A stretch of 43,457 nt of DNA from JAVBSN01 sp031556525 (GTDB lineage: Bacteria; Bacillota; Clostridia; Lachnospirales; Lachnospiraceae): contig JAVBSS010000045.1 in assembly GCA_031556525.1 (NCBI GenBank), positions 1-43,457 on the forward strand, written 5' to 3'. The notes below the pieces were generated by a model that made no database searches, had not been told where the DNA came from, and saw only the letters and a program-made list of their open reading frames with translations. Positions 25,207-31,640 of this stretch are shown here, piece by piece; position 1 is the first letter of the stretch, and each line of letters opens with the position of its first letter. The position numbers were made by a program, and so were the translations under genes.

Positions 25207-25235
25207 TTGATAAAATTAATATATCAATATATAAT
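25207..25235 (+). promoter_or_regulatory. Upstream promoter of the Lrp leader
   Basis: TTGATA (25207-25212), 17 bases, TATAAT (25230-25235); start predicted near 25242, only about nine bases before a strong terminator hairpin. Confidence 0.65.
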
Positions 25236-25250
25236 TAGAACGTAATCACA

Positions 25251-25288
25251 AGGGAGTGTTTCATTTTTGAAACATTCCCTATTTTTCT
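25251..25288 (+). terminator. Leader terminator before the Lrp-family gene
   Basis: AGGGAGTGTTTC (25251-25262) pairs with GAAACATTCCCT (25269-25280) through 12 bases with one G-U, followed by ATTTTTCT. It lies between promoter and gene, so it would end the transcript after about 45 bases unless bypassed. Confidence 0.75.
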
Positions 25289-25293
25289 ATAAT
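25267..25293 (+). promoter_or_regulatory. Possible second promoter within the leader hairpin
   Basis: TTGAAA (25267-25272) lies in the hairpin's 3' arm and TATAAT (25288-25293) follows after a short 15-base spacer. A start near 25300 would give a 23-base leader and bypass the terminator. Confidence 0.4.
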
Positions 25294-25322
25294 AAAAAAT
25301 AACCGAAAAGGATGTGTTAAAT

Positions 25323-25778
25323 ATGGATAATATCGATAAGAAAATATTACATTTACTACAAGAAAATGCTAGATACCCACTTAAATATTTAGCGAGTCAG
25401 GTATATTTATCTTCACCTGCTGTATCTGCACGAATTGAGAGGCTTGAGAAGGCTGGCATTATTACTGGGTACCATGCCAATATTGATCATATCAAATTAG
25501 GCTATCATATTACAGCTTTTATCAATCTTTCGCTTGATCCCAAGCAGAAACCTAACTTCTATCCATTTATAGAAGCATGCCCTAATGTATTAGAATGTAA
25601 CTGTGTTACTGGTGCATATTCTATGCTTATGAAAGTTTCATTTCCAAGTACAATGGAACTAGATTCCTTTATTGGACAGTTACAAAGATTCGGTAAAACA
25701 GAAACTCAAATAGTATTCTCTACTGCTGTCAAACCTCGTGGTGTTAACATATATGAGATTTTCGGCGATAATGAATAG
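25323..25778 (+). CDS. Lrp/AsnC family transcriptional regulator
   Basis: 151 residues. The N-terminal helix-turn-helix (DNIDKKILHLLQENARYP, then YLSSPAVSARIERLEKAGII) is followed by a RAM ligand-binding domain (residues ~65-145; LGYHITAFINLSL, VTGAYSMLMKVSF). Members bind amino acids and act as local or global regulators; the ligand here is unknown. The ATG at 25323 follows AAAAGGA by ten bases; the upstream GTG at 25314 is too close to that site. The gene stands alone after a terminator-containing leader. The regulatory target is not evident from neighbours. Confidence 0.92.
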   Translation: MDNIDKKILHLLQENARYPLKYLASQVYLSSPAVSARIERLEKAGIITGYHANIDHIKLGYHITAFINLSLDPKQKPNFYPFIEACPNVLECNCVTGAYSMLMKVSFPSTMELDSFIGQLQRFGKTETQIVFSTAVKPRGVNIYEIFGDNE

Positions 25779-25810
25779 TGTACTTATAAAACAATAATAC
25801 TGCACGAGCG

Positions 25811-25885
25811 AAGAGGACATTTCTATATATACTTACGACTATATTAAATGAAATATAGTTAGTTAAGTATTAGAAATGCCCTCTT
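25811..25885. other. Long imperfect hairpin between convergent genes
   Basis: A 75-base inverted repeat: AAGAGG-A-CATTTCTA on the left pairs with TAGAAATG-C-CCTCTT on the right, and the interior pairs again (ATACTTA, CTATATT with AATATAG, TAAGTAT) around an AAAT loop. It probably terminates both converging transcripts, although T-runs are weak on both sides. A mobile-hairpin origin is possible. Confidence 0.55.
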
Positions 25886-25913
25886 CTTTCCCACTCATAT
25901 ATACAAAAATATG

Positions 25914-26756
25914 TTATTGTTCATCTTGTTCGCCACCTTCAACCGGTGTCTCTGTTGTTGCTTCTGTAGAAATTTCTTCCGTAGTAGCTTCTGTCGTTAC
26001 TTCCTCTGTTACCACCTCTTCAGTTGTTGCCTCTGTTGTAGGTGCTGTGCTTGAATTAATCAAGTCATAAAATGCAACCAAAGTCTCATCACTATTCTTA
26101 AATGCTACATTACAACTCTCTGCATCTGAGAATACAGTTAATATATCTTGATCTTTGGATATCTCTTCTATATATGCTTGTGTAGCTGCATCCAATTCAC
26201 CATTGTTAATCAAATAATTACCATTACTATCAATAGTAAGATAAAATTGATATATATCAAATGGCTCTGAAGCAACATCCTTAAGCATAATATTAGTCTG
26301 CGCAAATACTACCATAGAATTCTCTGTATAACCAGGCTTAGTATAACATACCAAGTTATTATATCCCTTTATGTACACTGCTTTGTTCTGTAACTTAGTA
26401 ATATCATCAAATTGTTCTGGATTAGTCACTAATGTTTTAAGAGTCTCAGCATCACAAGCTGCTATAGCTTGATAGTACTTATTAATTAATTCATTAACAG
26501 CTGGATATGCATCTTTCTCATACGGAGTAAATGCTTCCTCTGTTGATATTGGATCTTCTGTATCTGCTACTTCTGGCTTCTCTGTACTCTTAAGCTTAAT
26601 AACTACTATTAATACTACACATAATAATGCAAATATTGACCAAGCTAATATTAGCTTAATCTTTGGGTTAATATATATTGAATCATTTCCTACACTAATC
26701 TTTGTATCTTTCAAATGAGTTCTTCTTATTCTATCAAACATATTAAATTTACTCAT
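25914..26756 (-). CDS. Single-pass membrane protein with Thr/Glu-rich tail
   Basis: 280 residues. A cytosolic basic N-terminus (1-32) is followed by one transmembrane helix (33-53) and an acidic linker. A compact extracytoplasmic domain (about 80-235; AVNELINKYYQAIAACD at its start) resembles NTF2-like/DUF4878-type folds. The tail (about 238-280) is low-complexity, with repeated TTE units. Similar proteins are common and uncharacterised in Lachnospiraceae. Monocistronic, upstream of the tRNA-Arg gene on the opposite strand. I infer an envelope role from topology only. Confidence 0.75.
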   Translation of the reverse strand: MSKFNMFDRIRRTHLKDTKISVGNDSIYINPKIKLILAWSIFALLCVVLIVVIKLKSTEKPEVADTEDPISTEEAFTPYEKDAYPAVNELINKYYQAIAACDAETLKTLVTNPEQFDDITKLQNKAVYIKGYNNLVCYTKPGYTENSMVVFAQTNIMLKDVASEPFDIYQFYLTIDSNGNYLINNGELDAATQAYIEEISKDQDILTVFSDAESCNVAFKNSDETLVAFYDLINSSTAPTTEATTEEVVTEEVTTEATTEEISTEATTETPVEGGEQDEQ

Positions 26757-26828
26757 AATATTGCCTCCTAATTGTTTTTACAACAAAGTATATTGTATCA
26801 AATACTTACTAATAATTCAACAATATTC

Positions 26829-26857
26829 TTGATATATATTTTTTTATATAGTAAAAT
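26829..26857 (+). promoter_or_regulatory. Promoter of tRNA-Arg
   Basis: TTGATA (26829-26834), 17 bases, TAAAAT (26852-26857), ending nine bases before the tRNA 5' end. Confidence 0.6.
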
Positions 26858-26866
26858 TACCTAGAT

Positions 26867-26941
26867 GCACCAGTAGCTCAGTGGATAGAGCGGTGGCCTC
26901 CGGAGCCGCGTCTTGCGCAGGTTCAACTCCTGTCTGGTGCA
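26867..26941 (+). tRNA. tRNA-Arg, anticodon CCG
   Basis: Seventy-five bases forming a complete cloverleaf: acceptor stem GCACCAG/CTGGTGC, D-loop with AGCTCAGTGGATAGAGC, anticodon stem GTGGC/GCCGC with loop CTCCGGA (anticodon CCG, reading CGG), and T-arm with GGTTCAACTCC. The discriminator base is A; CCA is not encoded. Two type I toxin-antitoxin loci begin directly downstream. Confidence 0.97.
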
Positions 26942-26975
26942 CTATATTACTTTTTGTCATATTTGCTCATACATA

Positions 26976-27004
26976 TTGACATTTTTCAGGTAATCATATA
27001 TCAT
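26976..27004 (+). promoter_or_regulatory. Promoter of antitoxin RNA, copy 1
   Basis: TTGACA (26976-26981), 17 bases, TATCAT (26999-27004), directly after the tRNA gene. Confidence 0.7.
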
Positions 27005-27010
27005 GTATCT

Positions 27011-27096
27011 ATAAAGTGGTACTAGGTTGTACCCCTTGCAGATGAGTAATTACAAAAAGTAACCACAATCCTTGCGACAGGGGTGGTTATTTTTTG
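27011..27096 (+). ncRNA. RNA antitoxin, tandem copy 1
   Basis: Transcript of about 85 bases from the promoter at 26976 to the hairpin at 27060-27089. It begins with a hairpin GGTAC (27018-27022)/GTACC (27029-27033), then CCCCTTGC. CCCCTT (27032-27037) is complementary to the AAGGGG of the toxin ribosome site (27195-27200 in plus coordinates), and the 3' end is fully complementary to the toxin mRNA 3' end. Blocking toxin translation by pairing with its Shine-Dalgarno is inferred. Confidence 0.65.
27055..27096. terminator. Shared bidirectional terminator, copy 1
   Basis: TAACCAC (27060-27066)/GTGGTTA (27083-27089), preceded by AAAAAG and followed by TTTTTTG, so either strand sees a stem plus T-run. 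The toxin stop codon lies inside the right arm. Confidence 0.85.
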
Positions 27097-27185
27097 CCTT
27101 TACGACTTATCTTATATACAAGACCTATAAGTGCTAATATAACTAATCCAATCTGGATTAAATCTTCATATGTAACACATCCCAT
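27087..27185 (-). CDS. Type I toxin, small holin-like peptide, copy 1
   Basis: 32 residues: MGCVTYEDLIQIGLVILALI then GLVYKISRKGKK. A short soluble start is followed by one hydrophobic helix (about 9-24) and a Lys/Arg-rich tail, matching holin-like type I toxins of Lachnospiraceae. The leader has a strong ribosome site AAAGGGGGAG, but CCCCTT just upstream can fold onto it and hide it. Transcription from the extended -10 promoter at 27230 converges with the antitoxin RNA. Toxicity is inferred from architecture and size. Confidence 0.75.
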   Translation of the reverse strand: MGCVTYEDLIQIGLVILALIGLVYKISRKGKK

Positions 27186-27229
27186 AGGCATCTCCCCCTT
27201 TCCCAAGGGGCAACCGTTCCCACGCCTAT

Positions 27230-27238
27230 AGTATATCA
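27230..27238 (-). promoter_or_regulatory. Extended -10 promoter of toxin copy 1
   Basis: Minus strand TGA-TATACT (-10 at 27230-27235), no recognisable -35. The start would be near 27223, giving a leader of nearly 40 bases that contains the CCCCTT/AAGGGG hairpin. Confidence 0.55.
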
Positions 27239-27302
27239 CATGATACTAATTAATACTAGTGTTTTGTATATTTTATTTTTATTTTTTTACTCATTAGCCA
27301 TA

Positions 27303-27331
27303 TTGACTTTCCTAGCATAATCATATAGAAT
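27303..27331 (+). promoter_or_regulatory. Promoter of antitoxin RNA, copy 2
   Basis: TTGACT (27303-27308), 17 bases, TAGAAT (27326-27331), slightly weaker than in copy 1. Confidence 0.6.
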
Positions 27332-27337
27332 ATGTTT

Positions 27338-27420
27338 ATAAAGTGGTACTAGGTTGTACCCCTTGCAAGTGAATGATAAAAATAACCACAGTCCTTTGCC
27401 TAGGGGGTGGTTATTTTTTG
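27338..27420 (+). ncRNA. RNA antitoxin, tandem copy 2
   Basis: Same layout as copy 1: hairpin GGTAC/GTACC, then CCCCTT (27359-27364) complementary to the toxin ribosome site, ending at the hairpin 27378-27418. The region between the CCCCTT word and the terminator differs from copy 1, which could limit cross-neutralisation. Confidence 0.6.
27378..27418. terminator. Shared bidirectional terminator, copy 2
   Basis: AAAAATAACCAC (27378-27389) pairs perfectly with GTGGTTATTTTT (27407-27418); its A- and T-rich ends serve as T-runs on both strands. Confidence 0.85.
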
Positions 27421-27509
27421 TCTTTACGACTTATCTTATATACAAGACCTATAAGTGCTAATATAAATAATCCAATCTGGATTAAATCTTCATATGTAAC
27501 ATATCCCAT
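27411..27509 (-). CDS. Type I toxin, small holin-like peptide, copy 2
   Basis: 32 residues: MGYVTYEDLIQIGLFILALI then GLVYKISRKDKK. It differs from copy 1 at three positions only (Tyr3, Phe15, Asp30). The same leader hairpin hides the AAAGGGGGAG site. The frame is intact, so both copies seem functional. It lies 128 bases before the ATG of the RlmH-like gene on the opposite strand. Confidence 0.75.
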   Translation of the reverse strand: MGYVTYEDLIQIGLFILALIGLVYKISRKDKK

Positions 27510-27553
27510 AGGCATCTCCCCCTTTCTCAAGGGGCAACCGTTCCCACGCCTAT

Positions 27554-27562
27554 AGTATAGCA
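27554..27562 (-). promoter_or_regulatory. Extended -10 promoter of toxin copy 2
   Basis: Minus strand TGC-TATACT (-10 at 27554-27559), same context as in copy 1. Confidence 0.5.
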
Positions 27563-27636
27563 TATGTTATTATATAAAACCAGAGTTTCGTATATTTTAT
27601 TTTTATTATTTTACTATTTTGCGAAAGGTAACTACC

Positions 27637-28038
27637 ATGTTATATCGAATATTTATAAATCAAAACAAACTTGATACAAATATACTCCAAGCTATAAATG
27701 AATACACAAAGCGTCTATCTCCTTATTGCAATATAGAGTTACTTACATCTAAGGATATTAATAAGCTTATAGATTCTGATACTCAATCTAGTTATAAAAT
27801 TGTTATTAACAAATCATCCGACACTATTTCTTCTGAGGACTTTGCTTCAAAGATAACTAATTTAACTAATCATGGGAATTCTACAATAGATTTTTATATA
27901 GGTGTAGAACCTAATAGATATGATGATATACTTACTATTTCAAAGACTAATATATCTATTCCTACATTAACCAATATATTATACGAACAATTATATCGTG
28001 CATATATGATTAACATAGGTAAGACTTATCACAAATAA
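27637..28038 (+). CDS. Divergent RlmH-like protein keeping the C-terminal tail but not the SAM motif
   Basis: 133 residues. AINEYTKRLSPYCNIELL aligns with the RlmH N-terminal region (typically AIxEYxKRLSRYxKxEI), and ISSEDFASKI with the central LSSExFAxxI. ILYEQLYRAYMI then GKTYHK matches the RlmH C-terminal tail (EQIYRAFxIxxGEPYHK). However, the SAM-binding GGSxG is replaced by IGVEPN (88-93), and SKMTxPHQLMR has become SKTNISIPTLTN. The start at 27637 follows AAAGG; the frame's upstream TTG lacks a site. It converges on the rlmH gene and overlaps its 3' end by ten bases. It is probably not active alone; a partner role for the minus-strand copy is inferred. Confidence 0.75.
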   Translation: MLYRIFINQNKLDTNILQAINEYTKRLSPYCNIELLTSKDINKLIDSDTQSSYKIVINKSSDTISSEDFASKITNLTNHGNSTIDFYIGVEPNRYDDILTISKTNISIPTLTNILYEQLYRAYMINIGKTYHK

Positions 28039-28484
28039 ACATTGGTTAGCTCTTCTACTAACACCACCCTCATAAGTTGATGTGGTAATGTCATTTTAGA
28101 AAAGCTTAATTTATAATTCATTCTTTTTCTTAATTCTTCACTTGTACCAAGTGAACCCCCGATAACATAGGTTATCTTATTATATCCATTATCATATGCC
28201 TTTTTTACAATTTGTTTGTGTTCACTTGTCTTAACTTCTTTTCCGTCAATACATAATCCAATTACATATTCATCGTCCTTAATACTTGATAGCATCTTAC
28301 TGCCTTCAATATTTTTAACTTTATCCTCTATTGATTGACCAGATTTCTTCGGAATAGGTTCATCTATTATTTGAACAATACTAAATTTAACATTACCTCT
28401 ATTTAATAATTTTGTCATTTCATCAATACTATTAATATAGAACTTTTCTTTAATTTTTCCTATACATACAATCTTTATATCCAT
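28029..28484 (-). CDS. rlmH: RlmH-family 23S rRNA pseudouridine methyltransferase, C-terminally shortened
   Basis: RlmH is a SPOUT enzyme that methylates N3 of pseudouridine 1915 in helix 69 of 23S rRNA. Here 151 residues (family ~159) from the ATG at 28484 after GAGGAG. VIGGSLG (108-113) and LSFSKMTLPHQLMRVVLVE (from 127) are typical SAM-knot signatures. The end is atypical: after VEE it reads LTNVYL and stops, lacking the usual IYRAFxI..GEPYHK tail. The N-terminal EYxKRLSRY segment is also altered (EMTKLLNRG). RlmH works as a homodimer with a composite active site, so the missing tail may be supplied by the convergent RlmH-like protein. Confidence 0.85.
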   Translation of the reverse strand: MDIKIVCIGKIKEKFYINSIDEMTKLLNRGNVKFSIVQIIDEPIPKKSGQSIEDKVKNIEGSKMLSSIKDDEYVIGLCIDGKEVKTSEHKQIVKKAYDNGYNKITYVIGGSLGTSEELRKRMNYKLSFSKMTLPHQLMRVVLVEELTNVYL

Positions 28485-28630
28485 AAAACTCCTCAATTTA
28501 TCGTCTAATACCACTATTTACCGACATTGTTTGCAATTTGTTTGATAAACGTACATACTTTATTCATAATTACAGTTTATACTTATATTATAAATTTTTT
28601 CATAAATTCTCCCTTATATAATAATAAAAG

Positions 28631-28665
28631 ATGGTGTCACACAGCAGGTGTGACACCATTATTTT
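28631..28665. terminator. Terminator after putP
   Basis: Perfect 12-base stem ATGGTGTCACAC (28631-28642)/GTGTGACACCAT (28648-28659) with a five-base loop. T-rich flanks occur on both strands; the minus-strand side (CTTTTATTATT) serves putP. Confidence 0.85.
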
Positions 28666-28676
28666 TATATTATATA

Positions 28677-30230
28677 TTATTCTACATTATCTGACACTAC
28701 ATCTTCGAATTCTTTAAGCATCTCTTCACTAGGTGCTTCTGTACATAAGCTTACTACTACTATTAACACTAAGCTTATTGCAAATCCTACTACTAACGAA
28801 TACAATCCAGTCTGTGTTGCTAATGTATTATATACACCTTCTGCTTTTATAAATGGTATGTAATCCCATATTATAACTGTAAGTCCACCTGATACCATAC
28901 CAGCAATTGCTCCTGAAAGATTTGTTCTCTTCCAATATAATGATAATAATACTAGCGGTCCAAATGTAGCACCAAATCCAGCCCATGCATTCGATACAAG
29001 TCCCATAACACTACTATTAGGGTCTAATGCTATAACATAAGCTATAACTGCAACTGCTATAACTGTAACTTTACTTACAAGTAATACTGTTTTTTCTTTT
29101 GCATCTTTTTTAATTAATCCTTTAAATATATCTTCTGCTACTGATGAGGCTGTAACAAGAAGTTGTGAATCTGCTGTAGACATAATTGCTGCTAGGATAC
29201 CACATAAGAATATACCACCTATAAATGGCATAGAAAAACTTTTTGTAAATATTTTTGTAATCATTTCTATAAATACATTCTCTGTTGAAGCTGCATCGCC
29301 TGTTCCTAAAATTGTTGGATATAAATATGCTCTACCAACAATACCAATTATACATGCAAATACAAGTGATAATGCAACCCATACTATTGCTATTACTTTT
29401 GATTTCTTCATCTCTTTTTCACTAGATACAGCCATAAATCTTACTAATATATGAGGCATTCCGAAATAACCTAATCCCCATCCAAGCATTGATATTACAT
29501 ATACTAATGATACTGGTTCTCCACCATCATGTAATATATTAAGGTATGAACTTGCACCACCAACAACGCCAGAATCATTTAATAAGGCAATTCCATCGCC
29601 CTTTAATAGTATGTATGCTAATATTGGTATTATTAATAATCCAATCAACATAAGAGTTCCTTGAATAAAGTCAGTTGTACATACTGCAAGGAATCCTCCT
29701 AGGAATGTATATGTAAGTATAACTACTGCACCTATTGTTAGTGCTATCTTATAATCAATACTAAATACTGATGAAAATAACTTACCACCTGCTGTTAATG
29801 CAGATGCTGTATATACCAAGAAAAATATAACTATAAATATTGATGATATAGTTAACAATATTCTATTCTTGTCATGAAATCTATTTCCAAAATATGAAGG
29901 TAATGTTATTGCGTTATCAACCTTTATTGTATACTTTCTAAGTCTTGATGCTACAAATAACCAATTAAGTACAGTACCAATAAATAATCCGATTGCTATC
30001 CATGCTTCACCTATACCTGCCGCATAGATACATCCTGGAAGTCCCATTAACAACCAACCACTCATATCTGATGCTTGAGCTGATAATGCAGCTACCCAAC
30101 CATTAAGTCCTCTTCCTCCTAGGAAATAATTCTCTACATTATTGGCTTTTTTCATATACTTCATACCAACAAGAATCATACCAATTAAATACGCTGCAAA
30201 CGCAACTAAAATCCATATTGTTGAATCCAT
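28677..30230 (-). CDS. putP: Sodium/proline symporter
   Basis: 517-residue integral membrane transporter of the sodium:solute symporter family, probably importing proline with Na+. About 13 hydrophobic spans. Signatures include NNVENYFLGGRGLNGWVAAL near the N-terminus, SAQASDMSGWLLMGLPG, the FLGGFLAVCTTDFIQG segment and MSTADSQLLVTASS. The acidic cytosolic C-terminus ends DVVSDNVE. The length slightly exceeds E. coli PutP (502). Monocistronic with its own terminator. Substrate is by family resemblance; other SSS members differ in cargo. Confidence 0.92.
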   Translation of the reverse strand: MDSTIWILVAFAAYLIGMILVGMKYMKKANNVENYFLGGRGLNGWVAALSAQASDMSGWLLMGLPGCIYAAGIGEAWIAIGLFIGTVLNWLFVASRLRKYTIKVDNAITLPSYFGNRFHDKNRILLTISSIFIVIFFLVYTASALTAGGKLFSSVFSIDYKIALTIGAVVILTYTFLGGFLAVCTTDFIQGTLMLIGLLIIPILAYILLKGDGIALLNDSGVVGGASSYLNILHDGGEPVSLVYVISMLGWGLGYFGMPHILVRFMAVSSEKEMKKSKVIAIVWVALSLVFACIIGIVGRAYLYPTILGTGDAASTENVFIEMITKIFTKSFSMPFIGGIFLCGILAAIMSTADSQLLVTASSVAEDIFKGLIKKDAKEKTVLLVSKVTVIAVAVIAYVIALDPNSSVMGLVSNAWAGFGATFGPLVLLSLYWKRTNLSGAIAGMVSGGLTVIIWDYIPFIKAEGVYNTLATQTGLYSLVVGFAISLVLIVVVSLCTEAPSEEMLKEFEDVVSDNVE

Positions 30231-30325
30231 CTTTTTCTCTCCTCATTCTAAAAAATACATTCACTATCTTAACATATTCTTAAGATTAATTCCACTAAAA
30301 TAATACAATACTTAACAAAATAAAT

Positions 30326-30352
30326 AGAGAGTAAGTCTAATCCCTACTCTCT
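30326..30352 (-). terminator. Terminator of the rpoZ-thiN operon
   Basis: AGAGAGTA (30326-30333)/TACTCTCT (30345-30352). The right arm lies within the last thiN codons and the minus strand continues ATTTATTTTG. The gene end and terminator overlap. Confidence 0.7.
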
Positions 30353-30984
30353 ATTACTATTAAATATCCACCTTTAACAGATATATGTCCTATATCTGAC
30401 TCTAATTCATTACTTATCCCTATACTTTCACCTATTGATAATGTAGCATCACATAGAGGATAGGCAAAACCCTCTAACGTTACACCTTCAACATGTTCAC
30501 TATAAGGTAGTAGAGATATGTATTTACCATACATATTATTTTTCAAAATCTCATAATCACTATCCACCATAGTAATTACATTATTTTTATCTACTATATA
30601 TGCACTAACATTATTATCAACACATAATTTCAACATACCTATATTAGCTAATACATGATCTATTCTTGTGCCTGTAGCACCAACTATTGTTATTACATCT
30701 GGATTATATTCAAATGCTGTAGTAATAGCAATATGTGTATCTGTATAATCCTTCTCTGGTGGATACACTATTATATTCTCTACCATACTACGATATTGCT
30801 CTAGAATACTTTTATCAACTGTATCGTAATCTCCAATTATAATATTGGGCATAAGATTAATCTCATGGCAATACTCTAATCCTTTATCTACTGCTATTGT
30901 ATAATCATAATCCCTACTAGCAACATAGTCCTTGAACCATTCTGTATCAACGCATCCACCTGTAACAATCAATATATTTTTCAT
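30337..30984 (-). CDS. thiN: Thiamine pyrophosphokinase
   Basis: Transfers pyrophosphate from ATP to thiamine to make TPP. 215 residues. Motifs include AVDKGLEYC near the N-terminus, the metal-binding IIGDYDTVD and YPPEKDYTDTHIA, then GATGTRIDHVLAN. The C-terminal beta-sandwich includes ISVKGGYLIVIESRD. It is the last gene of the rpoZ operon, one base after rpe, a position thiN often has in Firmicutes. Confidence 0.94.
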   Translation of the reverse strand: MKNILIVTGGCVDTEWFKDYVASRDYDYTIAVDKGLEYCHEINLMPNIIIGDYDTVDKSILEQYRSMVENIIVYPPEKDYTDTHIAITTAFEYNPDVITIVGATGTRIDHVLANIGMLKLCVDNNVSAYIVDKNNVITMVDSDYEILKNNMYGKYISLLPYSEHVEGVTLEGFAYPLCDATLSIGESIGISNELESDIGHISVKGGYLIVIESRD

Positions 30985-30985
30985 G

Positions 30986-31639
30986 TTACATCCTATCTAA
31001 AAATGCTTTTACATTTTTCTCGATATTACCATTATATACTGATGAACCTGCTACAATTATATTTGCTCCTGCTTCTATTACATCTTCTACATTTTCAAGT
31101 GTAATTCCTCCATCAACTTGAATATCTAGATTATATAACCCACATTCATTGGCTAATTCTCTAACTTCCTTTATCTTAGTTATAGATTCAGGAATGAACT
31201 TCTGACCACCGAATCCTGGATATACACTCATAACTAATACCATATCTACTTCATCAATAATCTCTTCTATCACTCTTACATCTGTATCAGGATTAATTGC
31301 TACTGCTGACTTGACACCTAATTCATTGATATATCTAACTGTTTTATGAATATCGTTACAAGCTTCCCAATGAACAGTTATTAAATCTGCCCCTGCCTCG
31401 TAAAAATCTAATATATATCTAATTGGTTCATATATCATTAGATGTACATCAAATACCTTGTCAGTCACTTTTCTAAGCGGTTTTATAACTGGCGCACCAA
31501 AAGAAATATTCGGCACAAAACTTCCATCCATTACATCTAGATGAACATACTCTGCCCCTGCATCACATACTACTTTTACTGCTTCTCCCAATTTAGAAAA
31601 GTCTGCTGCTAATACTGACGGTGAAAGTTTACAATTCAT
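30986..31639 (-). CDS. rpe: Ribulose-phosphate 3-epimerase
   Basis: Interconverts ribulose-5-phosphate and xylulose-5-phosphate in the pentose phosphate pathway. 217-residue TIM barrel. Diagnostic segments are LSPSVLAADFSKLG, HLDVMDGSFVPNISFG, HLMIYEP, MSVYPGFGGQKFIPES and the C-terminal VDGGITLENV with GSSVYNG. Metal and catalytic residues (two His, two Asp) are all present. Packed between rsgA and thiN with one-base gaps. Confidence 0.97.
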   Translation of the reverse strand: MNCKLSPSVLAADFSKLGEAVKVVCDAGAEYVHLDVMDGSFVPNISFGAPVIKPLRKVTDKVFDVHLMIYEPIRYILDFYEAGADLITVHWEACNDIHKTVRYINELGVKSAVAINPDTDVRVIEEIIDEVDMVLVMSVYPGFGGQKFIPESITKIKEVRELANECGLYNLDIQVDGGITLENVEDVIEAGANIIVAGSSVYNGNIEKNVKAFLDRM

Positions 31640-31640
31640 A

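Larger units (their letters stand above)
26976..27562. repeat. Tandem duplication of a type I toxin-antitoxin locus
   Basis: Two direct copies, offset by about 324-327 bases, each with an antitoxin promoter, antitoxin RNA, shared hairpin, 32-codon toxin and toxin promoter. The toxins differ at three residues (Cys/Tyr3, Val/Phe15, Gly/Asp30). The toxin leader and coding parts are nearly identical, while antitoxin promoters and hairpin loops have diverged more. Confidence 0.85.

Noticed and set aside
27373..27555. 60-codon plus-strand frame
   Set aside because: Antisense to toxin copy 2; its start lies inside the antitoxin RNA and has no ribosome site.
28020..28060. Frameshift explaining the short RlmH C-terminus
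   Set aside because: Other minus-strand frames past the stop do not encode the missing tail; the tail-like sequence is on the plus strand and belongs to the convergent gene.
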